From the NCBI RefSeq assembly GCF_003634965.1, contig NZ_RBXP01000016.1, positions 228,935 to 292,934 of the forward strand: a stretch of 64,000 bases of DNA. The letters run 5' to 3'. A model generated the notes under the pieces. That model was not told where the DNA came from and searched no databases. It worked only from the letters and a program-made list of their open reading frames with translations. Shown here piece after piece: positions 28,327 to 37,633 of the stretch. The DNA comes from Azonexus fungiphilus (GTDB taxonomy: Bacteria; Pseudomonadota; Gammaproteobacteria; Burkholderiales; Rhodocyclaceae). Each line of letters starts with the position of its first letter. The first letter of the stretch is position 1. Made by a program: the position numbers and the translations under genes.

Positions 28327-29430
28327 ATGGACGTCGATGTTTCCCCGAATACCGTACTCTGGCTGACTTTCGCGCTCGCCTTCGTTTTTGGCGCGATCGG
28401 CCAGAAAACCCATTTCTGCACCATGGGTGCGGTGTCCGACATTCTCAACATGGGCGACTGGAGCCGCATGCGCATGTGGCTGCTGGCCATCGGTGTTGCC
28501 ATCCTCGGTGCCGGTGCGCTGCACGCCACCGGCCAGATCGATCTCGACAAGTCGATCTACCGGACCCCGTCGTTCACCTGGCTGTCCTACCTGGTCGGCG
28601 GTTTCTGTTTCGGGGTCGGCATGGTCCTCGCCTCGGGTTGCGGCTCGAAGACGCTGATCCGCATCGGCGGCGGCAATCTGAAGTCGCTGGTCGTCTTCCT
28701 CGTCCTCGGCCTGTTCGCCTACATGACCATGCGCGGCGTCTTCGGGGTCTTCCGCGTCAATGTCCTCGACCGCGTTGCGCTCACCCTGCCCGGCGGCCAG
28801 GACATCCCGCGCCTGCTCGCCGGCCTCGGTCTCGACGCACGGGTGGCTTTCGCCCTGGCGGTGCTCGGCATCGGTGGCGGCTTGACCGCGTTCTGCCTGC
28901 TGCGTCGCGATTTTTGGACCGTCGACAACCTGCTCGGCGGCCTTGGCAGCGGCCTGATGGTCGTCCTCGCCTGGTATGTCAGCGGTCACCTCGGCTATCT
29001 CCCCGAGCATCCGGATACCCTCGAGGAAGCCTTCCTGGCGACCAACAGCGGGCGCATGGAGTCACTGACCTTCGTCGCGCCGGTGGCCTATACGCTCGAA
29101 CTGTTCATGCTCTGGTCCGATACCAGCCGCGTCGTCACCGTCGCTATTGCCGCGGTGTTCGGCGTCGTCGCCGGTTCGCTGGCCTGGTCGCTGCTGACCC
29201 GCAGCTTCCGCTGGGAAGGTTTTGCCAGCGTCGAGGATACCGCCACCCACCTGATCGGTGCCGCCCTGATGGGCTTTGGCGGCGTCACCGCGATGGGCTG
29301 CACGGTCGGCCAGGGGATCACCGGCGTGTCCACGCTGGCGCTCGGTTCTTTCGTTGCGCTGGCGGCGATCCTGGCCGGTGCGGTGCTGGCGATGAAGGTC
29401 CAGTACTGGCGGCTGATGCGCGCGGCCTAG
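28327..29430 (+). CDS. YeeE/YedE (TsuA-like) membrane transporter
   Basis: 367 residues with many membrane helices. Conserved cysteine motifs of the thiosulfate-uptake family are visible: 'KTHFCTMGA', 'ASGCGSKTL' and 'MGCTVGQGITG'. Such proteins move thiosulfate or related sulfur species. No TsuB/YeeD sulfurtransferase (TusA-like) gene sits beside it. It follows queC by 1 base, perhaps as an operon of convenience. Confidence 0.88.
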   Translation: MDVDVSPNTVLWLTFALAFVFGAIGQKTHFCTMGAVSDILNMGDWSRMRMWLLAIGVAILGAGALHATGQIDLDKSIYRTPSFTWLSYLVGGFCFGVGMVLASGCGSKTLIRIGGGNLKSLVVFLVLGLFAYMTMRGVFGVFRVNVLDRVALTLPGGQDIPRLLAGLGLDARVAFALAVLGIGGGLTAFCLLRRDFWTVDNLLGGLGSGLMVVLAWYVSGHLGYLPEHPDTLEEAFLATNSGRMESLTFVAPVAYTLELFMLWSDTSRVVTVAIAAVFGVVAGSLAWSLLTRSFRWEGFASVEDTATHLIGAALMGFGGVTAMGCTVGQGITGVSTLALGSFVALAAILAGAVLAMKVQYWRLMRAA

Positions 29431-29645
29431 GCGTCCTCGTCCTGCTGCAGGCGGCGGATGACCAGCGGGAAGGCCGCCGAGCCGAACAGGGCGATCGCCG
29501 AAACGACGAAGGCCAGGCCGGCCATCGGGTCGTCGAGCAGCGGGTGCAGCAGCATGCCGAAACCGGCGATGCTGAACAGTCCGGGAATCGCGCACAGCAC
29601 GCCGAGCCCGGAGAGGATGATGAAGGAAGTCGGATAGCGGCGCAT
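29427..29645 (-). CDS. Small two-helix membrane protein
   Basis: 72 residues with two predicted membrane helices separated by a short loop (…LHPLLDDPMAGL…), ending in an acidic tail QQDEDA. Its stop overlaps the YeeE/YedE stop by 4 bases in convergent orientation. Family and role are unknown. Confidence 0.5.
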   Translation of the reverse strand: MRRYPTSFIILSGLGVLCAIPGLFSIAGFGMLLHPLLDDPMAGLAFVVSAIALFGSAAFPLVIRRLQQDEDA

Positions 29646-29716
29646 GGCGGCAGTGTAGACGAGCGCCGCCCAAGGCGAGAAGATGGGCGCCTATTTTAAT
29701 AATTCAGGAGACACTG

Positions 29717-30727
29717 ATGAATCGTCGCCACTTTCTCCGTTCCTGCGCCGCCCTGTCCGCCCTCGGTGCCGCTGAATTCGCCCCCTGGCAAGCCGTCGGC
29801 GCCCTGGCCGGCGAACTCGACAACTTCGTCCGCGGCCCGGCGGTCAGGGACCACCCCCTGCGGCAGTTGTCGAAGCATGTCTGGATGATCCATTCGCCCG
29901 ACGGTTTCCCGACCCCGGAAAACCAGGGGATGATGTGCAACCTGAGCTTCATCGATACGCCCAGGGGCCTGGTCGCCGTCGATACCGGGGCGTCGGTGCA
30001 GATCGGCGAGATGGCCATCCGCCAGTTGAAGAAGACTTTCAGGAAGCCGGTCGTGGCGATCATCAACACCCACTACCACGGCGACCATTTCCTCGGTAAC
30101 CAGGCTTTCGTCGAGGCTTACGGCGACATGCCGATCCATGCCCACGCCGGCACCATCGCCGAAATCCAGGGCATGCAGGGAAGCATGTGGCGGACCCTGA
30201 TGGAACAATGGACCAACCAGGCGACGATGGGGACCCGGGTGGTGCCCCCGAATGTCACGGTCGACCACGGCCAGGAGCTGAAATTCGGCGACGTCGTGCT
30301 GCGTCTGCACCATTACGGCAAGGCGCATACGCCGTCCGACATCTGCGTCGAGGTCGTCGGCGACAAGCTGACCTGCATCGGCGACGTTGCCATGGACCGG
30401 CGCATCGCCAACATGGACGACGGCTCCTACGCCGGCAGCCTGAAGACCTACGCGCAACTCGAGAAAAACGCGCCGTCGACGATCTGGCTGCCCGGCCACG
30501 GCCAGCCCGGACCTGGCGTGCTGGCCTGGAACCGCGAGCTGTTCGCCGGCATCTACGAAAGCTGCGTCAAGGCCGTGCAGGCCGGCCAGCCGATGGAAGA
30601 AGCCAAGGCCCTGGTCCTGCGCGATCCGCGCGTCGCCAGCCGGGCCCGCGATACCAAGGGCTTCGACAGCAACATCGGCAAGTACGTCAGTCTTGCCTAC
30701 CTGGAAGCCGAGGCCGCAGCATTCTGA
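29717..30727 (+). CDS. Tat-exported metallo-beta-lactamase-fold hydrolase
   Basis: 336 residues. The N-terminal RRHFLR with a hydrophobic stretch is a twin-arginine signal. The zinc site is intact: NTHYHGDHFLGN (H-x-H-x-D-H), a later 'HYGKAHTPSD' and 'LPGHGQPG'. It resembles periplasmic MBL enzymes of the quinoprotein relay and SoxH-like groups. The substrate is unknown. Confidence 0.86.
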   Translation: MNRRHFLRSCAALSALGAAEFAPWQAVGALAGELDNFVRGPAVRDHPLRQLSKHVWMIHSPDGFPTPENQGMMCNLSFIDTPRGLVAVDTGASVQIGEMAIRQLKKTFRKPVVAIINTHYHGDHFLGNQAFVEAYGDMPIHAHAGTIAEIQGMQGSMWRTLMEQWTNQATMGTRVVPPNVTVDHGQELKFGDVVLRLHHYGKAHTPSDICVEVVGDKLTCIGDVAMDRRIANMDDGSYAGSLKTYAQLEKNAPSTIWLPGHGQPGPGVLAWNRELFAGIYESCVKAVQAGQPMEEAKALVLRDPRVASRARDTKGFDSNIGKYVSLAYLEAEAAAF

Positions 30728-31104
30728 ACTCCCGCCACAGCAACCGTCCCGAACCCGCCCCGCCGGCCGCCGATTCGCGCGGCTCGCGGGTCGCCCTGCT
30801 GTTCGCGCTGGTCGCCCAGCGTCTCACCGCCTTCTACGAGCACGGCCAGCAGTTCACCGTCGCCCAGGGGGCGACGCTGGCCGCCGACTGGCTGGCCCGC
30901 AGCGGCCGCAGTCTGCCGCTCGAAGAGCGCCGCCAGTTGTCCGAACTGAGCGACGAGATGGCCCGCCGGATGCTGGCCACGCTGTCGCGCGAAGCCGGCC
31001 TGTTCACCGCCCACGAAATGACCGAGGCGCTCGACCCCAACTACGATTCCGAGCTCGCCCGGACGCTGATGGTCGAGTGCGAGCGTCTGCTCGACGCCGA
31101 ATGA
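30724..31104 (+). CDS. Hypothetical helical protein, probable CTG start
   Basis: About 126 residues if translation starts at CTG 30724, which overlaps the MBL stop as CTGA. There is no in-frame ATG/GTG/TTG between the MBL stop and ATG 30958, which would remove most of the protein. The reading frame has strongly GC-biased third positions and a coherent helical sequence ('FTAHEMTEALDPNYDSELAR'), so it looks coding. No family is recognised. It lies 13 bases before the HD-domain gene. Confidence 0.5.
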   Translation: MNSRHSNRPEPAPPAADSRGSRVALLFALVAQRLTAFYEHGQQFTVAQGATLAADWLARSGRSLPLEERRQLSELSDEMARRMLATLSREAGLFTAHEMTEALDPNYDSELARTLMVECERLLDAE

Positions 31105-31117
31105 CACACCATCACCG

Positions 31118-31807
31118 ATGACTGCCCCTGCGCCAAACCCCTCCGCACCGCCGCCCCCGCTGCCGAGCGACCTGATCGCCCGCGTCGCCGCCCACATCCA
31201 GGCCCGTTTCAGCGGCGAAGGCTCCGGCCACGACTGGCACCATATCGACCGCGTCCGCCGGCTGGCGCGGCGGATTGCCGCCGCCGAGGGCGCCAACGTG
31301 GAAATCGCCGAACTGGCCGCGCTCGTCCATGACATCGCCGACTGGAAATTCCACGGCGGTGACGATGCCATCGGACCGCGCGAAGCCGAACGCCTGCTGA
31401 CGGAAGAGGGCGCACCAGCGGAAGTCATCGATGCGGTGGTGGAAATCGTCCGCACCATCTCCTTCAAGGGCGCCGGCGTGCATACCGCGATGCGCACGCT
31501 GGAAGGCCGGTGCGTGCAGGACGCAGACCGCCTCGACGCCATTGGCGCCATCGGCATCGCCCGCTGCTTTGCCTACGGCGGCCACGCCGGCCGGCCGCTC
31601 TACGACCCCGCCGTACCGCCGGTGATGCACGCCAGCGCTGAGGCATACAAGGCCGCCAAGGGGCACAGCCTGAACCACTTCTACGAAAAACTCTTCCTCC
31701 TCAAGGAGCGCATGAACACCGCCAGCGGCCGCAAATTGGCTGAGGAACGGCACCAATTCATGGAAAGCTTTGTCTCACGCTTCCTTGAAGAATGGGAAAG
31801 CGCATGA
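31118..31807 (+). CDS. HD-domain phosphohydrolase (YedJ-like)
   Basis: 229 residues. HD superfamily metal ligands are in GHDWHHIDRV and LVHDIADWKF, with a later conserved Asp in 'QDADRLDAIGAIGIAR'. It probably acts on nucleotides or other phosphoesters. Its TGA overlaps the ATG of the DsbA-type gene. Confidence 0.88.
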   Translation: MTAPAPNPSAPPPPLPSDLIARVAAHIQARFSGEGSGHDWHHIDRVRRLARRIAAAEGANVEIAELAALVHDIADWKFHGGDDAIGPREAERLLTEEGAPAEVIDAVVEIVRTISFKGAGVHTAMRTLEGRCVQDADRLDAIGAIGIARCFAYGGHAGRPLYDPAVPPVMHASAEAYKAAKGHSLNHFYEKLFLLKERMNTASGRKLAEERHQFMESFVSRFLEEWESA

Positions 31808-32469
31808 GCCACCAACAACTACTGATCATCGAAGTCGTCTCCGACGTTGTCTGCCCCTGGTGCTTCATCGGCCAGCGCCGGCTGGCGCAAGCCATCGACC
31901 TCGTCCGCGCCGAAGTGCCCGACTTCCGCCACGAAATCCGCTGGCGCCCCTTCTTCCTCAACCCGGACACGCCGCCGGCAGGCGAACCCTATCTGCCCTT
32001 CCTGGTGCAGAAATTCGGCAGCCGGGCGCAAGTCGAAGGCATCTGGCAGCGCATCCGCGAAATCGGCGCCCCGCTCGGTATCGACTACCGCTTCGAGAAA
32101 ATCGAGGTGCGCGCCAACACGCTGGCGGCGCACCGCCTGATCCACTGGGCGCAACAACAGGGCGACGCCGCCGGGCTGGTCGAAGGACTGTTCAAGGCCC
32201 AGTTCGAACAGGGCAAAAACGTCGGCGACCCAGAAATCCTCGCTCAGGTCGCCGCGGCCAACGGCCACGACCCGGCGACCGTACTTGTCTACCTCGACTC
32301 CGACGAAGACGCCGCCACCGTCCAGCAAATGGAACGCGAATCCCGAAGCTGGGGCGCCAGCTCCGTACCGACCTTCATCTTCGCCCGCCAGTCAGGCATA
32401 CAGGGGGCCGAAGAACCCCGCGTGCTGGCGGATGGGATTCGGCAGGCGTGGGCTGCGGTGGTGAGGTGA
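31804..32469 (+). CDS. DsbA-family oxidoreductase (FrnE-like)
   Basis: 221 residues from the ATG at 31804 (ATGA overlap with the HD gene). Thioredoxin fold with catalytic CPWC near residue 17 and no signal peptide, so it is cytoplasmic. 'GASSVPTFIF' holds the cis-proline. It is related to FrnE/2-hydroxychromene isomerase-like proteins. The substrate is unknown. Confidence 0.9.
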   Translation: MSHQQLLIIEVVSDVVCPWCFIGQRRLAQAIDLVRAEVPDFRHEIRWRPFFLNPDTPPAGEPYLPFLVQKFGSRAQVEGIWQRIREIGAPLGIDYRFEKIEVRANTLAAHRLIHWAQQQGDAAGLVEGLFKAQFEQGKNVGDPEILAQVAAANGHDPATVLVYLDSDEDAATVQQMERESRSWGASSVPTFIFARQSGIQGAEEPRVLADGIRQAWAAVVR

Positions 32470-32485
32470 GGCGGGATTTGCCGCC

Positions 32486-33409
32486 CTAGCGGGCTGAGCC
32501 CGACAGAAAATCCAGAAGCGCTGCCGCCGGGCCTGCCAGGGTCGCGTCGCTGGCGGTGCACAGCAGCAGTTTCCGGTTCGCCCACGGGTCTGCCAGCGGC
32601 AGCCAATCGATTTTCGGGCTGGCCAGGCGGCGGGCGGTGGTTTCGGGAAGAATCGCGATGCCGACCTCGTCCGCGACGAGGCTCACTACGGCGTCCAGGC
32701 TGCGTACCCGCACGCGGTAGTGGATGCCGCGCCCGTACTGGATGGCCTGGTTTTGTATGAAGCGGCTCAGGCCGCTTTCGGACGGCAGGCCGACGAAGGG
32801 ATGCTGCAGGAGGTCGGCGAATGGCACACTGCCCTCCTGTCGCGGGCACTGCGCGGTGGGAAATACCGCCACCAGCCGATCCTCGCGGAAGAAACGGGTA
32901 TTCAGCCCCTCGGTCCGGACGTAGTCGGCGACGATGCCGATGTCGGCCTGCTCCTGGCGCATCGCCGACAGCACATCCTGGCTGTCCAGCTCGCGCAGAT
33001 CGATATCCAGCGCCTGGTGTTCGACCAGGAAGCGGCCGATCAGCGGCGGCAGGTATTCCGTCATCGCGGCGGTATTGCACAGGACCCGGACGGTGCTGCG
33101 GACGCCATGCGCGAAGGCGGCCATTTCGGCGTGCAGCATCTCCAGTTCGCGCTCCAGCCGGCCCGCATACCTGAGCAGCGTCCGCCCGGCGTCGGTCAGT
33201 TTGACGCCGTGTTTCGAGCGCTGCAGCAGCGCCGTGCCCAGGGCATGCTCCATCTTCTGCAAGCGCGTGCTGGCGGCGGCCAGCGAAAGATGCACATTTT
33301 CTGCGCCACGGGTGATCGATCCCGCCTCGGCAATGGCTGCGAAGACGTGCAGGTCGTAAGTGGAAATGCGATGCGGCAAGACGGATCGATTGAGCGGCAT
33401 GGTCGTCAT
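32486..33409 (-). CDS. LysR-family transcriptional regulator
   Basis: 307 residues. Full-length LysR: helix-turn-helix near residues 20-50 ('LSLAAASTRLQKMEHALGTA') and an effector domain to the C-terminus. It is divergent from the TSUP gene at 33484 with a 74-base shared promoter region, so it probably regulates that gene. Confidence 0.9.
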   Translation of the reverse strand: MTTMPLNRSVLPHRISTYDLHVFAAIAEAGSITRGAENVHLSLAAASTRLQKMEHALGTALLQRSKHGVKLTDAGRTLLRYAGRLERELEMLHAEMAAFAHGVRSTVRVLCNTAAMTEYLPPLIGRFLVEHQALDIDLRELDSQDVLSAMRQEQADIGIVADYVRTEGLNTRFFREDRLVAVFPTAQCPRQEGSVPFADLLQHPFVGLPSESGLSRFIQNQAIQYGRGIHYRVRVRSLDAVVSLVADEVGIAILPETTARRLASPKIDWLPLADPWANRKLLLCTASDATLAGPAAALLDFLSGSAR

Positions 33410-33483
33410 CCTTCGGTTTTGGCAAAGGTTACCACCACCAAGCTGTGATCGACAGGCGCTATCCTCTGGCTGATCATCAAGGC

Positions 33484-34221
33484 ATGGACACCGAAACCTA
33501 TCTGATCATTGCTGCCGTGTTTCTCGCCGCCGGGGTGGTCAAGGGAATCTCCGGGCTGGGGCTGCCGACCATTTCGATGGCGTTGCTTAGCTTGCTGATG
33601 GCGCCGGCCCAGGCCGCGATGCTCATGGTCCTGCCTTCGTTTGCGACCAATATCGCGCAGTGCTTCGGTCCGCATTGGCGGCGCCTGGCCCGGAATTTCT
33701 GGCCCCTGTGGACTTGCCTGGCGCTGCTCACCCTCTACAGCCCGCTCGCCAGCATCGAGACGGCGGGAAGTCGGGCCACCGCGATCCTCGCTGTCGTGCT
33801 GATCGCCTATGGAATCTGGGGCCTGTGGAAGCCGAGCCTGCCGGAAATCCGCGCAGAAGTCCGGTCGACCGCAGCGCTCGTCGGTAGCCTGTCCGGTCTG
33901 GTCGCGGCAGCGACCGGCGTGTTCGTGATGCCGCTGGTGCCTTACCTGCAGTCGCTGCGCTTAGCCAAGGACGAGTTCATTCAAGGGCTGGGGATCAGCT
34001 TCATGATTGCCACCGTGGCGCTGAGCATCCGGCTTGGCACGGCCAACGCGGAGGAACTGCTGGCCAATCTTCCCGGCTGCGCGACGGCCCTGGTCGCCGC
34101 CTTTCTGGGCCTCTGGATGGGTGGCCGACTGCGGGGACGGCTGAATCCGACCCAGTTTCAGCGCGCGCTTTATGGGGTTTTTGTCGCGCTGGGCTCGATC
34201 ATGCTGAGCCGGGCCCTGTGA
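33484..34221 (+). CDS. TSUP (TauE/SafE) family membrane transporter
   Basis: 245 residues with about eight membrane helices. The family motif 'VVKGISGLGLPTISMALL' is near the N-terminus and is repeated in the second half. The family exports or imports sulfite, sulfonates and organic acids; the specificity here is unknown. It is divergent from a LysR gene, its likely regulator. Confidence 0.87.
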   Translation: MDTETYLIIAAVFLAAGVVKGISGLGLPTISMALLSLLMAPAQAAMLMVLPSFATNIAQCFGPHWRRLARNFWPLWTCLALLTLYSPLASIETAGSRATAILAVVLIAYGIWGLWKPSLPEIRAEVRSTAALVGSLSGLVAAATGVFVMPLVPYLQSLRLAKDEFIQGLGISFMIATVALSIRLGTANAEELLANLPGCATALVAAFLGLWMGGRLRGRLNPTQFQRALYGVFVALGSIMLSRAL

Positions 34222-34436
34222 TGACTCCCAAGGCGAGCGCTCGGGAAGCGCCGGCGCAGGCCCTGGAGCGGGCTTACCGTATGGCGCTGGGTGTGGAGGC
34301 TGCCGCGCGGCAAAGATTGGGCGATGGCGATCCCGCTTTCGTCGATCTGACACAGTGGTTGCTTGCCGCCGAACTCCTCAGCCTCCTCGATGAACTGCGC
34401 GCGGGCTTACTGGCCTCGCTCGATCCGCGCTCATGA
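34221..34436 (+). CDS. Small hypothetical protein
   Basis: 71 residues, helical and Ala/Leu-rich. The ATG at 34221 shares its first base with the last base of the TSUP stop; GTG 34218 is an alternative. It is followed by a strong terminator at 34481-34517, so it is the end of the TSUP unit. No family is recognised. Confidence 0.5.
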   Translation: MTPKASAREAPAQALERAYRMALGVEAAARQRLGDGDPAFVDLTQWLLAAELLSLLDELRAGLLASLDPRS

Positions 34437-34480
34437 CATCGTCGATCGCCACGCCGTCGCGAGGCCGGCCGACGGGCAAC

Positions 34481-34517
34481 AAAAAGGCCGGTGGGTTTTC
34501 CCCTACCGGCCTTTTTA
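34481..34517. terminator. Bidirectional intrinsic terminator
   Basis: An AAAAAGGCCGGTGGG arm, a TTTT loop, and a complementary CCCCTACCGGCC arm followed by TTTTT. It serves both the TSUP unit (plus) and the Tim44-like gene (minus). Confidence 0.88.
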
Positions 34518-34533
34518 TGGGCGGCGACAGTCT

Positions 34534-35415
34534 TTACTGAACTTGCTGGATCCCGGCGATGACCCAGCCGCGGCTGCCGTCGGTCGGCTTGCTCATGTGC
34601 CAGACTTCCGAGAAGTTCTCGATCGGACCGTTACGTTCCTCGCGGATCTGGCCACTGAAGTGGACGCTGACGATGTAGCGAGCGCCTTCCTCGGCGACGT
34701 CGATGACCTGGGCGTCGAGGCGAACGACATCGGTTTCCTGCGTCGCGCCGTTGCGCTCGGCGATCGCCATCTTGATCTCGGCGAACATTTCCGGCGAGGT
34801 GAATTCGCGGATGTCGTCGAGGTTGCCGGCGTCGTTGGCGGCCTGCAGGCGGATGAAGTTGACCTTGGCGTTGCGCACGAAGCCCTCGGCATCGAAGTCG
34901 GCCGGAATGTTGCCGCCGGTCGATTCAACCGCCTGAGCCGTCGGCGTGAAGGAGGAACCGCCTGCCGGCGTGAAATCCGGCCGTGCCACATTGCCCGGCT
35001 GACCGCCGTAGTTGGCACCGGCGCCGGCGTACTGCATGCCTTGTGCCTGGGCACCGGCCTTCTTGCGCAGGAAGAAGCCGACCGCAGCGATGACGACGAC
35101 GGCGAGCAGGGCGATCATCATGAAGTTCGCCAGTTCCTCGCCGAAGCCGAGGTGCGAAGCCAGTGCGGCCAGGCCGAGACCGGCGGCGAGGCCGGCGAGC
35201 GGACCCATCCACGAGCGCTTCGGCTGGGCCTGCGGTGCGGCCGCGGGGGCAGCCGGCTGCTGGCGCTGGGCCTGGCTGACGTTGTTGCTCGGCGGCGTCG
35301 CCTGACGCTGCATGCCGGTCGAGCCGCCACCGCCCAGGCGCTTGGCCTCGGCGTCATTGATGTTCAGCGTGAAGCCGAGGACGACGGCAGCCGCCAACGC
35401 GATGAACTTGTTCAT
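34534..35415 (-). CDS. Tim44-like domain membrane protein
   Basis: 293 residues. Signal peptide MNKFIALAAAVVLGFTLNIN with a following AEA cleavage site. A Gln/Pro/Ala-rich linker, one or two membrane helices at about 70-115, and a C-terminal Tim44-like domain (about 165-293; 'FDAEGFVRNAKVNFIRLQAA'). This family is common in betaproteobacteria and uncharacterised in bacteria. Confidence 0.88.
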   Translation of the reverse strand: MNKFIALAAAVVLGFTLNINDAEAKRLGGGGSTGMQRQATPPSNNVSQAQRQQPAAPAAAPQAQPKRSWMGPLAGLAAGLGLAALASHLGFGEELANFMMIALLAVVVIAAVGFFLRKKAGAQAQGMQYAGAGANYGGQPGNVARPDFTPAGGSSFTPTAQAVESTGGNIPADFDAEGFVRNAKVNFIRLQAANDAGNLDDIREFTSPEMFAEIKMAIAERNGATQETDVVRLDAQVIDVAEEGARYIVSVHFSGQIREERNGPIENFSEVWHMSKPTDGSRGWVIAGIQQVQ

Positions 35416-35514
35416 GGATGTCTCCTTTCGGGAATAAGTGAAGCGGATTGTACGCAGTTCCTGTTTTCCGAAAAAACAGCCGGACTCTAATTGACGATTC
35501 GAAAAAACCGGAAT

Positions 35515-36795
35515 TCAGCCAGCGAAGAGTGCCGCGGTGGCTTGCGCTTGCGACGGAAAATAGAAATGCACGTAGGACGCCGTCAGTCGCTGCCGACGGT
35601 AGATCGCCTCGCCCTCGCGCCCGTCGGCGGTATGCGCCCGGCACAGCGGCGACAGGGGCGTCTCGCTCTTCGAATAATGGAAGGTGTGGCCGGCCAGCCG
35701 GCCTTCCGGTAGTTCTGCAAACTGCGTGCCGAGCGCCGCCAGGCGCGGCTGCATCACCGCCCGGCCTGGCAGCAGGCCGGCGAAGCGGTGGGCCTGGCCG
35801 GCCTTGTCCACGACTTCCTCGAACAGGCTCATCATGCCGCCGCATTCGGCGAGCAGTGGCTTGCCGGCGTCGACATGGGCGTGCAGGGCCTGCCATAGCC
35901 CGGCGTTGGCGCTCAGCGGGGTGGCGTGCAGTTCCGGGTAGCCGCCGGGCAGCCAGACGGCGTCGCACGCCGGTAGCGGATCGCCGGCCACCGGCGAGAA
36001 GAAGCACAACTCGGCGCCCAGCCCCTGCAGCGTTTCCAGGTTGGCCGGATAGATGAAGCCGTAGGCGGCGTCGTGGGCGATGGCGATGCGCCGGCCGGCA
36101 AGCAAGGGCGGCAGGGTTGGCAGCGGGGCGGCGGTGAAATTTATCGTTTTTGGCAGGTCGACCGTGGCACTCTCGGCGAGCGCATCGGCCAGCCGGTCGA
36201 GGCGACTTTCCAGGTCGTCGATCTCGGCCGCCTGGAGCAGGCCGAGGTGGCGTTCGGGCAGGCTGTCGCCGCTTTTCGGCAAGGCGCCGAACCAGCCCAC
36301 GCCAGGCGCCAGGCTGTCCTTGAGCATGCCGGCGTGACGCGGGCTGGCGACGCGGTTGGCCAACACCCCGGCAAACGGCAGTCCGGGCCGGTAGGTGGCC
36401 AGGCCGTGGGCGACCGCGCCGAAGGTCTGGGCCATGGCTCCGGCGTCGATCAGCGCCATCACCGGGATGGCGAAGCGCTCGGCAATGTCGGCCGCCGACG
36501 GTTGGCCGTCGAACAGGCCCATCACGCCCTCGACCAGGATCAGGTCGGAATCCGCCGCTGCCCGCGCCAGCCGCCAGCGCGCGTCGGCCTCGCCACACAT
36601 GCCGAGGTCGAGGTTGTGGCACGGTCGACCGCTGGCGAAGGCATGAATCTGCGGATCAAGGAAATCCGGCCCGCACTTGAACACGGTGACGCGCCGCCCC
36701 TGGCGCGCATGCAGGCGGGCCAGCGCGGCGGTGACGGTGGTTTTTCCCTGGCCGGAGGCGGGGGCGGCGATGAGCAGGGCGGGACAGGCGGGCAT
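35515..36795 (-). CDS. cobB: Cobyrinate a,c-diamide synthase CobB
   Basis: 426 residues. The N-terminal dethiobiotin-synthetase-like ATPase has Walker A ASGQGKTT near residue 13. The C-terminal type 3 glutamine amidotransferase domain has the nucleophile in AECGGMM and a later HTFHYS. It amidates carboxylates a and c of the corrin ring. No other corrin-ring biosynthesis genes lie here, so it may act in salvage or belong to a pathway encoded elsewhere. Confidence 0.93.
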   Translation of the reverse strand: MPACPALLIAAPASGQGKTTVTAALARLHARQGRRVTVFKCGPDFLDPQIHAFASGRPCHNLDLGMCGEADARWRLARAAADSDLILVEGVMGLFDGQPSAADIAERFAIPVMALIDAGAMAQTFGAVAHGLATYRPGLPFAGVLANRVASPRHAGMLKDSLAPGVGWFGALPKSGDSLPERHLGLLQAAEIDDLESRLDRLADALAESATVDLPKTINFTAAPLPTLPPLLAGRRIAIAHDAAYGFIYPANLETLQGLGAELCFFSPVAGDPLPACDAVWLPGGYPELHATPLSANAGLWQALHAHVDAGKPLLAECGGMMSLFEEVVDKAGQAHRFAGLLPGRAVMQPRLAALGTQFAELPEGRLAGHTFHYSKSETPLSPLCRAHTADGREGEAIYRRQRLTASYVHFYFPSQAQATAALFAG

Positions 36796-36887
36796 CGGTG
36801 ATCACTGGTCGGTTGTTGGCCGGCCGGATTCTCGCATGCGAGGCCGGATTCAGGCTGCCCTTCGGCTGAGTGCCTGGTCGCGGCAGC

Positions 36888-37568
36888 TCAGTCGAGCAGC
36901 TCGATTTCTCCGTAGTGCAGGCGGACCAAGCCTTTCGCCGCCAGTTGCTTGAGCGCCTGGTTGACGCTTTGGCGGCTGATGCCCAGCATCCGACCGAGGA
37001 CTTCCTGGCCGATACGAATGCGCTGGCGGGCGATATCACGGCTGCCATTACCCTGCGCCAGCAGGCGCAACCGCCGCAGTACGCGCTCCTCGAGAGGGAG
37101 TTGGGCCAGCTCCTCGAGCACGGCAAAGCTCACCCGCAGTTTGCGGCAGGTCAGTCGTGCCACGTCGCGCCAGTATTGCGGATGGGTTTCCAGCCATCGT
37201 TCCAGTCCGGCTCCGGGTATCACCAGGACTTCGCCGGGGAGATCCGCAATCGCGTCGTGGGTACGCGGCTGGCCATCGATCACCGAGATTTCGCCGAACC
37301 ACTGGTAGGGCTCCAGGTAAGCGAGGAGCGCGGCCCGACCATCGGCATCATGGGCGCCAATGTGCACGGCGCCGGCGATCACGCAGTACATGCCGCTGGC
37401 CGGGCTGCCCCGGGTGAACAGTGCTTCACCTGCTTCCAGGCGGCGCACAACGGCCATGCTCAGCAAGGCCTGCTGCAACGGCGGCGGGCAGCTCGCAAAC
37501 CAGTCGTCGCTCTGGAGAGCGGCATGCAAGGTCATCGGGGCGGAGGGCAGCGGGTTGATCGTCGGCAT
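36888..37568 (-). CDS. Crp/Fnr-family transcriptional regulator
   Basis: 226 residues from the ATG complementary to 37566-37568. A cyclic-nucleotide-binding-type beta roll is followed by an HTH with 'GISRQSVNQALKQLAAKG'. There is no FNR-type N-terminal cysteine cluster, so it is unlikely to bind an iron-sulfur cluster. It is divergent from the Mpo1-like gene and 92 bases upstream of cobB. Confidence 0.88.
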   Translation of the reverse strand: MPTINPLPSAPMTLHAALQSDDWFASCPPPLQQALLSMAVVRRLEAGEALFTRGSPASGMYCVIAGAVHIGAHDADGRAALLAYLEPYQWFGEISVIDGQPRTHDAIADLPGEVLVIPGAGLERWLETHPQYWRDVARLTCRKLRVSFAVLEELAQLPLEERVLRRLRLLAQGNGSRDIARQRIRIGQEVLGRMLGISRQSVNQALKQLAAKGLVRLHYGEIELLD

Positions 37569-37633
37569 TGTCAAAATTCTGACAGACTCCGGCTGGCCCG
37601 TGGTGCATCCTGCGTACAAACAACACGGAGACA

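Noticed and set aside
27549-28550. N-terminal extension of the livJ frame
   Set aside because: It runs antisense through queC. The signal peptide at 27548 defines the real start.
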